Positions 7,832 through 14,073 of a DNA stretch of 22,680 bases are shown here, piece after piece. The stretch spans positions 1 to 22,680 of the forward strand of contig JAFAEA010000255.1 in NCBI GenBank assembly GCA_023424355.1, written 5' to 3'. The notes under the pieces were generated by a model, which made no database searches, was not told the origin of the DNA, and was given only the letters and a program-made list of their open reading frames with translations. Origin of the DNA: Chloroflexota bacterium. Its GTDB lineage: Bacteria > Chloroflexota > Chloroflexia > Thermomicrobiales > UBA6265. The position numbers and the translations under genes are program-made. Positions within the stretch are counted from its first letter, which is position 1. Every line of letters starts with the position of its first letter.

Positions 7832-7883
7832 CCGTATACTTGCGGGGTGCAATCCTGCACATTTGCTCCGAAAGGCACCGCAA

Positions 7884-8507
7884 TTGAAACCACTCACTCT
7901 GCTGATTTCTCTCGTTGTGCTCCTCTTCTCCCCAGCCATTACTCATGCGCAAACACCTGCAGCAATCGAAGGACTCGAGTTCATTCTCGAACGGCAATAT
8001 GCCTCCGATACCGAGGGCGCGCTCGATCCGGATTCCGAAGGCGTCTACCTCGTAAGTGCACGCGTCTACCAGTTCGATGCTGCTGAGAATGCCGATTCCA
8101 CCTGGGAGACCCTCGTGGCCGCTGAATCCGTAGCTGCCGATATCCCGGAAGACGATGACTCTGTCAGCTATGAATCCACGGAACTGGAGGATGTTGGCGA
8201 TCGCGCCACCGTGCTCAGCCTGAGTGCCGAATTGGATGGCGGCCGTGTGGGTGCGTTCCGCACCATCATCATCCAGACCGATGCCACCATCGTGACAGTG
8301 ACCGCCATTGCCGGATCGAGCGATGCCGCGCTCATCGCCGATGACATCGGCATTGCTATGAGCGAGCGCGAAGCTGGAGATGATGACACGAATTACGATG
8401 GCATGGGTGGTTCCACCGGAGGCGGATGGGAAATATTCCTCCCGGCCGATGCGGAAGAACTCGGTGGCTTGCAGGCTTATGCCGATAAGGAAACCCGGCC
8501 AGCATAA
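7884..8507 (+). CDS. Exported acidic paralog D (TTG start), unknown function
   Basis: This 207-residue protein is the most diverged member of the family. From the TTG at 7884 it reads K-P-L-T-L-L-I-S-L-V-V-L-L-F as a signal peptide ending in T-H-A-Q at 23. AAAGG lies 8 nt before the TTG. The in-frame ATG at 7806 falls in the loop of the preceding terminator and would spoil the signal peptide, so I reject it. Landmarks are G-L-E-F-I-L-E-R-Q-Y, V-Y-Q-F-D-A-A-E-N-A and S-T-G-G-G-W-E-I-F-L-P-A-D. The usual V-D-G-D strand is replaced by T-D-A-T-I-V-T-V. The chain is acidic and cysteine-free. It may have its own promoter, since 58 nt separate it from the terminator. Confidence 0.8.
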   Translation: MKPLTLLISLVVLLFSPAITHAQTPAAIEGLEFILERQYASDTEGALDPDSEGVYLVSARVYQFDAAENADSTWETLVAAESVAADIPEDDDSVSYESTELEDVGDRATVLSLSAELDGGRVGAFRTIIIQTDATIVTVTAIAGSSDAALIADDIGIAMSEREAGDDDTNYDGMGGSTGGGWEIFLPADAEELGGLQAYADKETRPA

Positions 8508-8558
8508 AGGTTACCGGGTACAATACGAATCGTAAGCAAGTTCGCTCGCGGAAGCATC

Positions 8559-8619
8559 GCGGGCAACACGGGCCCAGCCCGCAGGAAAATGCCCGCCAAC
8601 GATGACCGGGCAGGAAAGG
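8559..8619 (+). promoter_or_regulatory. mrp leader with mutually exclusive hairpins
   Basis: GCGGGCA (8559-8565) can pair with GCCCGC (8577-8582) or with TGCCCGC (8590-8596). TGCCCG (8590-8595) can instead pair with CGGGCA (8607-8612), which touches the likely ribosome site AGGAAAGG (8612-8619). These pairings exclude one another, as in translational switches. No known riboswitch is recognised. Confidence 0.4.
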
Positions 8620-8633
8620 TAACGGATATTTCC

Positions 8634-9731
8634 ATGACAGAAGGCTCGAAGGTATCCACCGAGCAAGTGCAGCAGGTGCTCGGTTCGGTAAAAGAGCCCG
8701 CCACAGGCCGTAGCCTGGCCGATTTGAAGCTGGTGACCGATCTCGCTGTAGAAAATGGCAATGTGCGCATCAATATCGATTCGCTCAGCCCAATCACAAC
8801 GCACAAGCAGAAGCTGGAGCGTGATATCCGCGCCGCACTGGATACCCTCGGTGGTATCGGCAACGTGGTGGTGGATATGCGCACCAAGGTTCGCCCAAGC
8901 GGTAGCGGCCGCAGCGATGCCCAGCCGATTCCCGGTGTGCGCAATGTTATCGCCGTGGCTTCCGGTAAGGGTGGCGTTGGCAAGAGCACCGTGGCGGTGA
9001 ACCTCGCCGTGAGCCTCGCCAAAGCTGGTGCCAAGGTTGGTTTGCTGGATGCCGATGTGTATGGTCCCAGCATGCCGCTGATGATGGGTGTGAATGAGCG
9101 CCCATTGATGCGCGATAACAAGATCGTGCCACTGCAGGCCCACGGCGTGAAGGTGATGAGTATCGGATTCATTCTGGATCCGGAAAAGGCACTCATCTGG
9201 CGTGGACCGCTGGTGGCCCAGCTCATCAATCAGTTCCTCAACGATGTGCTCTGGGAAGATCTCGATTACCTCGTGCTCGATCTGCCGCCGGGAACCGGCG
9301 ATGTGCAGCTCACCCTGGTGCAGAAGATCCCCATCTCTGGCGCAGTCATTGTCACCACACCGCAGGAAGTGGCCTTGGCCGATGCGGTGAAGGGCCTGAA
9401 GATGTTCCAGGAAGTGAAAACCCCGATTCTTGGAATCGTGGAGAACATGAGCTGGTTCCAGCCACCGGGACACGACGAGAAGTACCACATCTTCGGCGAA
9501 GGTGGAGGTCAGAAAACCTCGGACGAGAACGATGTGGAATTGCTGGCGCAGATTCCGATCGAAATGCAGCTCCGTGAGGGTGGCGATGCAGGTCAGCCAA
9601 TGAGCCTGACCGAGCCGAACTCCCTCACCGCGCGGGAGTTCATGACGCTCGCCGAGCGCGTGGCAGTTCAGTTGGCGAATCAGGCGCTGGCCAAGCCACG
9701 CAAGCCAACCATCATGCTGAAGAGCGTATAG
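8634..9731 (+). CDS. mrp: Mrp/NBP35-family P-loop ATPase, cysteine-free
   Basis: This 365-residue protein is an Mrp (ApbC/NBP35) family ATPase, a family known for carrying or inserting Fe-S clusters. An N-terminal MIP18/DUF59-like domain covers about residues 8-85. The deviant Walker A G-K-G-G-V-G-K-S is at 111-118, followed by D-A-D-V-Y-G-P-S-M-P and D-L-P-P-G-T-G-D. The element E-N-M-S-W-F at 270-275 is normally followed by a CxxC that holds the cluster. Here the next residues are Q-P-P-G-H-D-E-K, and I find no cysteine anywhere in the protein. I chose ATG 8634 after AGGAAAGG, although the 14-nt gap is long; ATG 8589 has almost no spacer from its own AGGA. A terminator follows. Confidence 0.9.
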   Translation: MTEGSKVSTEQVQQVLGSVKEPATGRSLADLKLVTDLAVENGNVRINIDSLSPITTHKQKLERDIRAALDTLGGIGNVVVDMRTKVRPSGSGRSDAQPIPGVRNVIAVASGKGGVGKSTVAVNLAVSLAKAGAKVGLLDADVYGPSMPLMMGVNERPLMRDNKIVPLQAHGVKVMSIGFILDPEKALIWRGPLVAQLINQFLNDVLWEDLDYLVLDLPPGTGDVQLTLVQKIPISGAVIVTTPQEVALADAVKGLKMFQEVKTPILGIVENMSWFQPPGHDEKYHIFGEGGGQKTSDENDVELLAQIPIEMQLREGGDAGQPMSLTEPNSLTAREFMTLAERVAVQLANQALAKPRKPTIMLKSV

Positions 9732-9753
9732 GTTTTCTTTACGGCATAAACAT

Positions 9754-9779
9754 AAACCCGGACCAATGGGCCGGGTTTT
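9754..9779 (+). terminator. Terminator after mrp
   Basis: AAACCCGG (9754-9761) pairs with CCGGGTTT (9771-9778), with extra CC/GG pairing inside the loop. The stem ends in TTTT. Confidence 0.8.
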
Positions 9780-9810
9780 GTGCGTACGGTATCAATTTGG
9801 CAAACCGACT

Positions 9811-10032
9811 CGTAGGCCCCGGGGTTAATCCCCGGGCGGAGGAACCATTTCGGATTGGCAGGTTTATGCGATCCGGGATCGGTTCCCGGAACCCGCGCGT
9901 AATGGATCGCTTCGCTGTGAAGCTATGCCTCATCCGCCTCCGGCAGCGCGGGCGTACGTCGGGGTTGCGTGGCGGCAGAATTGTCCGATCCGAAATTGGT
10001 CATTCAAACCGCGGATAAACCGCGGTGCTACG
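9811..10032. repeat. REP/BIME-like element with GTAG-footed hairpin ends
   Basis: Both ends read inward as CGTAG followed by a 7-bp hairpin with a 5-nt AT-rich loop. The left end has CCCGGGG-TTAAT-CCCCGGG at 9818-9836. The right end, on the minus strand, has ACCGCGG-TTTAT-CCGCGGT (10026 down to 10008) after CGTAGC. The stems differ by compensating changes, so structure is conserved rather than sequence. Inside, TTTCGGAT (9848-9855) and ATCCGAAA (9988-9995) form a nested inverted pair, and CCGGGA/TCCCGG makes a small hairpin at 9873-9889. A GTAG tetranucleotide at the foot of a hairpin is the hallmark of REP sequences mobilised by Y1 (RAYT) transposases. The element fills the gap between convergent mrp and permease genes. 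I see no transposase gene and no coding content. Confidence 0.68.
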
Positions 10033-10051
10033 CACATTCATGACTCGAATA

Positions 10052-10933
10052 TCACCCATTCTTGCGGATCTTCGGATCCATGTAATCCCGCACGGCATCG
10101 CCGAACATGTTGATGCACAACACGATCACGGCCAGTGCGAGGCCGGGGTAGAGAACGGTCCATGGTGCGAGTTCCATGCTGGAGCGGTTTTCGCTCAGCA
10201 TCGAGCCGAGGCTCGGGGTTGGCGGAACGGCTCCCAGTCCCAGGTAGCTGAGTGCGGCTTCCATGGTGATGGCGCCACTCATGCTCAGGGCCAACTGCAC
10301 CAGAATCGGGGCGGCAACATTAGGCAACACATGCTTGCGCAGAATCATCCAGGTGTTGGCACCACCCGCTTCGGCGGCGTGGACATACTCGATATTCTTC
10401 ACCGATAGCGTGGAACCTCGAACCAGTCGCGCGAAAATCGGGGTTTGTACCAGCGCGATCGCGAACACGATGCTGGTGAAACCCGCGCCAATGATCGAGA
10501 CAATCAGAATCGCCAGCACGATACTCGGGAAACTGAAGAGCACATCCATCAACCGCATGGTGATGTACTCCTGCCAACCACCGAGGTACCCGGCGACCAG
10601 ACCAATGAGGGTGCCGATGGCAGCGGCGCAGAGCACGGCCACCACACCAACCGCCAGCGAGATGCGGGTGCCAAACAGAATGCGCGAGAAAACATCGCGA
10701 CCAAACATATCGGTGCCCATCAAGCCGCTTTCGCCCGGGGACATCAGTCGACTGGCGGGCGCCATCTTCTCCGGATCGCCAAGGTTCAACCAGGGCGCCA
10801 TAAGAGCGGCGGCGAACATGAGCAAGAGAATCACGCCTGAAACGGCGGCGACTTTGTTCTTCGAGATCGCGCGTTTAAAGGATCGCGATCGGCTGATTTC
10901 AGGAGCCATCGGCAATGCAGCAGCTTCGCTCAT
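10052..10933 (-). CDS. Peptide ABC transporter permease, DppC/OppC type (operon 1)
   Basis: This 293-residue inner-membrane permease belongs to the DppC/OppC group. A cytoplasmic N terminus with a helix (A-V-S-G-V-I-L-L-L-M-F) precedes a large external loop containing G-T-D-M-F-G-R-D-V-F-S-R, typical of the C-type subunit. The binding-protein-dependent permease domain follows, with the EAA loop E-A-G-G-A-N-T-W-M-I-L-R-K-H-V-L-P-N that contacts the ATPase. Its ATG overlaps the stop of the B-type permease by 4 nt (ATGA), which indicates translational coupling. It is the last gene of the operon. The nearest downstream hairpin is the end of the REP-like element, 20 nt after the stop, which may serve as the terminator. 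Confidence 0.93.
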   Translation of the reverse strand: MSEAAALPMAPEISRSRSFKRAISKNKVAAVSGVILLLMFAAALMAPWLNLGDPEKMAPASRLMSPGESGLMGTDMFGRDVFSRILFGTRISLAVGVVAVLCAAAIGTLIGLVAGYLGGWQEYITMRLMDVLFSFPSIVLAILIVSIIGAGFTSIVFAIALVQTPIFARLVRGSTLSVKNIEYVHAAEAGGANTWMILRKHVLPNVAAPILVQLALSMSGAITMEAALSYLGLGAVPPTPSLGSMLSENRSSMELAPWTVLYPGLALAVIVLCINMFGDAVRDYMDPKIRKNG

Positions 10934-11895
10934 GACGACTTCCCTCCCACACGAATCCGCGGATCGACAAAGCCGTACACCACATCCGTCACCATATTCA
11001 TGAACACAAACGCACCGGCAATGAACATGACGGTTCCTTGCACCAGCGGATAATCACGCTGATTTACGGCATCGAGCGCCAGGCGTCCGATTCCCGGAAT
11101 GGCAAACACCTGCTCGATAATCACCGTGCCGCCGAGCATGTACCCGGTTTGAATACCGACCACGGTAATCACCGGGATCAATGAGTTGCGCAGGGCGTGT
11201 CCGAGTACAACCGATTTCTGCTGCAACCCCTTGGCGCGGGCGACCGTGAGGTATTCCTTACTGAGTTCTTCCAGCATCGAGCTACGCATCATGCGCATGA
11301 TGCTGGCAGCCAGCAGCGCACCAAGCGAAATCGTGGGCATGATGAGCGATTTGAGATTCGGCCAAATGCCATCACCAATCGGCACAAAACCGGTGGTGGG
11401 CAATATCTTCCATTGAGTGCTGACCAACAACACCAGCAAGGTGGCGATGAGGAAGTTCGGCACGCTGAGGCCGACCAGTGCCACGAGTCGCAGCACCGTA
11501 TCTGGCCAGCGACCGCGATACAGGGCCGCGGCGATTCCGGCAGGAATCGCGAGCACCAGTGAGGTGATGGTTGCCAGCACGGCGAGTTCCAGGGTCACTG
11601 GCAGGCGGGAGAGGATTTCGCCCGCAACGGGCTTGCCACTCTTCAGTGAAGTGCCGAAGTCCCCGGTCACCACATTGCCCAGCCACTTCACGTATTGCAC
11701 CGGCACTGGCTGATCGAGCCCGTAGCTGGATACGATCTGCTGGCGTTGTTCCGGCGAAATATCCTGCCCAACACCCAGCAACACATCCACATAGCTCCCT
11801 GGAATAAGGTGCATGGCACCAAAAACCAGAATCGACATGCCAAGCAGGGTCGGCAGGAAGATGGTGATCATTCTTCTGGCGAGAAACGAAAACAT
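10930..11895 (-). CDS. Peptide ABC transporter permease, DppB/OppB type (operon 1)
   Basis: This 321-residue protein is the B-type permease partner. It begins with the usual first membrane helix (R-M-I-T-I-F-L-P-T-L-L-G-M-S-I-L-V-F) followed by P-G-S-Y-V-D-V-L-L-G and a periplasmic segment. The EAA-like loop V-A-R-A-K-G-L-Q-Q-K-S-V-V-L-G-H-A-L-R-N precedes the last helices, and G-Y-M-L-G-G-T-V-I-I-E-Q-V-F matches the family. The ribosome site is weak (GAG before ATG). A stem-loop 34 nt upstream separates it from the binding-protein gene. It forms a heterodimeric channel with the overlapping C-type gene. No ATPase gene is in the operon. Confidence 0.93.
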   Translation of the reverse strand: MFSFLARRMITIFLPTLLGMSILVFGAMHLIPGSYVDVLLGVGQDISPEQRQQIVSSYGLDQPVPVQYVKWLGNVVTGDFGTSLKSGKPVAGEILSRLPVTLELAVLATITSLVLAIPAGIAAALYRGRWPDTVLRLVALVGLSVPNFLIATLLVLLVSTQWKILPTTGFVPIGDGIWPNLKSLIMPTISLGALLAASIMRMMRSSMLEELSKEYLTVARAKGLQQKSVVLGHALRNSLIPVITVVGIQTGYMLGGTVIIEQVFAIPGIGRLALDAVNQRDYPLVQGTVMFIAGAFVFMNMVTDVVYGFVDPRIRVGGKSS

Positions 11896-11929
11896 AGAAA
11901 CTCTGACTTACTTGTATCGGACACCCAAA

Positions 11930-11954
11930 CGGGAGCACACAATGTGTGCTCCCG
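11930..11954 (-). terminator. Intercistronic stem-loop between binding protein and permease genes (operon 1)
   Basis: A perfect 11-bp stem (CGGGAGCACAC / GTGTGCTCCCG) with a 3-nt loop, followed on the minus strand by TTT. It lies 18 nt after the binding-protein stop and 34 nt before the permease start. It would reduce permease output or protect the binding-protein mRNA. Confidence 0.75.
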
Positions 11955-11972
11955 CAGGATACTCTATCGAAA

Positions 11973-13505
11973 TTATCCGCCGACAGTTACTTCCGGCAGG
12001 GTCATCCAGGTTTGCGAGGAGGATGGCGCGAAGCCTTCGACTCCGGCTGCGGTGGCGAAGTGACCGGTGCGGGTGGAGATGAAGATGAGCGGAGCCGCCT
12101 CCGCAATCAACTTCTCGGCCTCCTGGTACACCGGCAGGCGCTCTTCGAACGTCGCGAGGCCGCGGCCTTCCTTGAGCAACTCATCGATGGCTTCATCGCT
12201 GAACTGGAAGGCATTCACCGAACCACCAGTGGTGATAGCGGCGAACAGGGCGCGATCCGGATCGTTGCCGGAACCGTTGAAGCTGACGAAGCTCTGGAAA
12301 TCGCGCTCGACCCACTTGTCGATGAAGGTGCCCCACTCTACCTGATCGAGTTCGGCGGTGACACCGATTTCCTTGAGCTGATCCTGAATCATGAGGGCGA
12401 TGTTCACGAACTCGGTGCGATCAGCACCAACAGTAATGCTGAAAGTGAGATCGGTAGCACCGGCCTCTTCCAGCAGCGCCTTGGCGGCATCGCGATCGAC
12501 GGTGTAGTTCGGCAGATCCTCAATGGCCGTGGCCCAATCGCCGAGGGTTGGCGGGATTGGTCCGGAAACCTGACCGGCACCGAAGAACACGCCATCGATG
12601 ATGGCCTGGCGATCGATGGCGAGGCTGAGTGCCTGACGCACCTTCACGTCATCGAACGGAGCCACGGCGCAGTTGAGACCGAGCAGGTAGTAATCGGTGG
12701 TGTCCTGCTCCAATACGGTGACATTCGAATCGGCCTTGGCGGTATCGATGATCACCGGATCGACCATGGTGGTGAGTCCGATTTCGCCGGTACGCACGGC
12801 CGCGAGGCGAGCGCTTTCCTCCGGCATGATGTTGTAGCGCAAATTCGGGGTTACCGGCTGACCTTCTCGCCAATAGCCATCGTGAGCGGCGAGTGTGGTT
12901 TGCGTATCCTTCACGCTCTCGACGATCTTATAGGCACCGGTACCGATCATTTCGGTCATGAAATCGGTATCAGGCGAGTTCGGGAGAATGGAGGCATAAC
13001 CGGCGGTCAGCACCGAGAGGAACGGGCCGAAGCTCTCCTTCAGGGTGATGGTGACAGTGAGGTCATCGGTAGCTTCCACCGATTCCACCGGCTCGAACTG
13101 GCTGGCCCAAACGCTTCCGGCATCCGGATCCATGAGTCGTTCGAAGCTGAACTTCACATCGGCAGCAGTCATGGCAGCACCGTTGTGGAAGGTGACACCC
13201 TCGCGCAGCTTGAACACAAAGGTGGTATCGTCCGGCTGTTCCCAGCTTTCGGCCAAAATCGGCACCGGCTGACCATCGTCATCAAAGATGATGAGGTTCT
13301 CGTACACGGCGGCCATCAGCTCGAAGCTGGAGCTCGCAGTGACCATGGCGGGATCCCATCCCACGGCTTCCTCACCCTTACCGATGATGATGGTATCGGC
13401 CTCCTGAGCCAAAATGCGGCTCGGCAGGGTGCAGAAGCTTCCCACGGCGGCCGCTGCGGCGGTGGATTGCAGAAGTGCGCGACGATTAACGGATTGCTTG
13501 AACAT
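11973..13505 (-). CDS. Peptide ABC transporter substrate-binding protein, family 5 (operon 1)
   Basis: This 510-residue extracytoplasmic protein belongs to the SBP_bac_5 (DppA/OppA) family, which captures peptides, and sometimes nickel or sugars, for import. The N terminus has a Tat-like motif N-R-R-A-L-L-Q (7-13), an alanine-rich hydrophobic region and a probable cleavage at I-L-A-Q-E (31-35). The family signature R-E-G-V-T-F-H-N-G...D-V-K-F-S-F-E-R-L is at 101-124. Later elements include V-R-Q-A-L-S-L-A-I-D-R and A-K-A-L-L-E-E-A-G. There is no lipobox cysteine, so how it is tethered is unclear. AAAGGAT precedes the ATG. It is the first gene of its operon, and an imperfect palindrome lies 21-43 nt upstream. 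The ligand is not predictable. Confidence 0.92.
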   Translation of the reverse strand: MFKQSVNRRALLQSTAAAAAVGSFCTLPSRILAQEADTIIIGKGEEAVGWDPAMVTASSSFELMAAVYENLIIFDDDGQPVPILAESWEQPDDTTFVFKLREGVTFHNGAAMTAADVKFSFERLMDPDAGSVWASQFEPVESVEATDDLTVTITLKESFGPFLSVLTAGYASILPNSPDTDFMTEMIGTGAYKIVESVKDTQTTLAAHDGYWREGQPVTPNLRYNIMPEESARLAAVRTGEIGLTTMVDPVIIDTAKADSNVTVLEQDTTDYYLLGLNCAVAPFDDVKVRQALSLAIDRQAIIDGVFFGAGQVSGPIPPTLGDWATAIEDLPNYTVDRDAAKALLEEAGATDLTFSITVGADRTEFVNIALMIQDQLKEIGVTAELDQVEWGTFIDKWVERDFQSFVSFNGSGNDPDRALFAAITTGGSVNAFQFSDEAIDELLKEGRGLATFEERLPVYQEAEKLIAEAAPLIFISTRTGHFATAAGVEGFAPSSSQTWMTLPEVTVGG

Positions 13506-13525
13506 GGTGCAGATCCTTTCGATGA

Positions 13526-13548
13526 CTTCCGATACAAAATGTTGTATT
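13526..13548. promoter_or_regulatory. Imperfect palindrome upstream of binding-protein gene (operon 1)
   Basis: CCGATACAA and TTGTATTCGG flank AATG, giving an inverted repeat with one extra base in one arm. The core ATACAA-AATG-TTGTAT is perfect. It sits in the short upstream region, and a related AATGTTGTGTATT occurs before the second operon. Confidence 0.35.
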
Positions 13549-13616
13549 CGGCATAAATCCTGCCCACCATCTTGCGCTATTCAGGCACCGAAGGCAAGTA
13601 CCCAGAGCACGCATTG

Positions 13617-13642
13617 CCGGGTTTTCCCTGATGAAAATCCGG
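13617..13642. other. Stem-loop in the divergent intergenic region
   Basis: CCGGGTTTTC (13617-13626) and GAAAATCCGG (13633-13642) pair over 10 bp with one G-U, around CCTGAT. It lies between the divergent binding-protein and 67-residue protein genes, so it belongs to one of their leaders or is a DNA-level site. Confidence 0.45.
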
Positions 13643-13704
13643 TTTGCGAGGACTATCGTAGAAACAGGAAATGAATACGGATTGCACACGCGAAAGGAGT
13701 CGTC

Positions 13705-13908
13705 ATGAACACGCAGCAACCACTCGAACGACCGGCCGTGATGGAAGATCTTTCCGAGACGCAAATGAAGGAGCTCGAATTCCAGGCATCGGAATACGAT
13801 GAGGAACAGTTCCTTGATCTTGGTGAAACCTATGGTTGGGATCGCGACACGGTGAAAGCCGTGTGGGACTGGTTCGAAGTTCAGAACAATTACCCACTGG
13901 AAGACTGA
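13705..13908 (+). CDS. Small acidic protein, 67 residues, unknown
   Basis: The gene has a strong ribosome site (AAAGGAG) 6 nt before its ATG and a very strong terminator 23 nt after its stop, so it is probably real and monocistronic. The protein is acidic and predicted helical, with S-E-T-Q-M-K-E-L-E-F and E-E-Q-F-L-D-L-G-E-T-Y-G-W-D-R-D-T-V-K-A as amphipathic stretches and an aromatic V-W-D-W-F-E-V. It has no signal peptide, membrane segment or cysteine. The helix-turn-helix-like spacing around G-W-D-R-D-T-V could suggest a small three-helix domain, but this is only a guess. It is divergent from the peptide-transporter operon. I do not recognise the family. Confidence 0.72.
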   Translation: MNTQQPLERPAVMEDLSETQMKELEFQASEYDEEQFLDLGETYGWDRDTVKAVWDWFEVQNNYPLED

Positions 13909-13931
13909 TCTCCGGTTTTCCACCATCTCCC

Positions 13932-13969
13932 CACCAACACCCCGGCAGAATTCTGCCGGGGTGTTGGTG
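13932..13969 (+). terminator. Long perfect-palindrome terminator
   Basis: The 38-nt stretch is a perfect palindrome (19 + 19) with an EcoRI-type GAATTC at the centre. As RNA it forms a stem of at least 17 bp with a minimal loop, followed by TTAAAT. It lies after the 67-residue protein gene. Confidence 0.82.
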
Positions 13970-14073
13970 TTAAATGGGTAATTTCTGCCGATGCTATGGT
14001 CTCTCCCTATCCGTAATCTGCAATTGAGCAGCCTCTTTGCTGGCTGCCCTGCGTGCCTGGAGGAGAGAGCACC

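Noticed and set aside
7806..7883. Upstream ATG extension of paralog D
   Set aside because: The ATG is in the loop of the preceding terminator and the extension would bury the signal peptide.
9797..10018. 73-codon open frame over the REP-like element
   Set aside because: The frame follows the inverted repeats and has no ribosome site; structure explains the sequence better than coding.
11946..13556. 536-codon open frame on the plus strand
   Set aside because: It lies antisense to the operon 1 binding protein, has no ribosome site or family resemblance, and is a product of the codon bias of the real gene.
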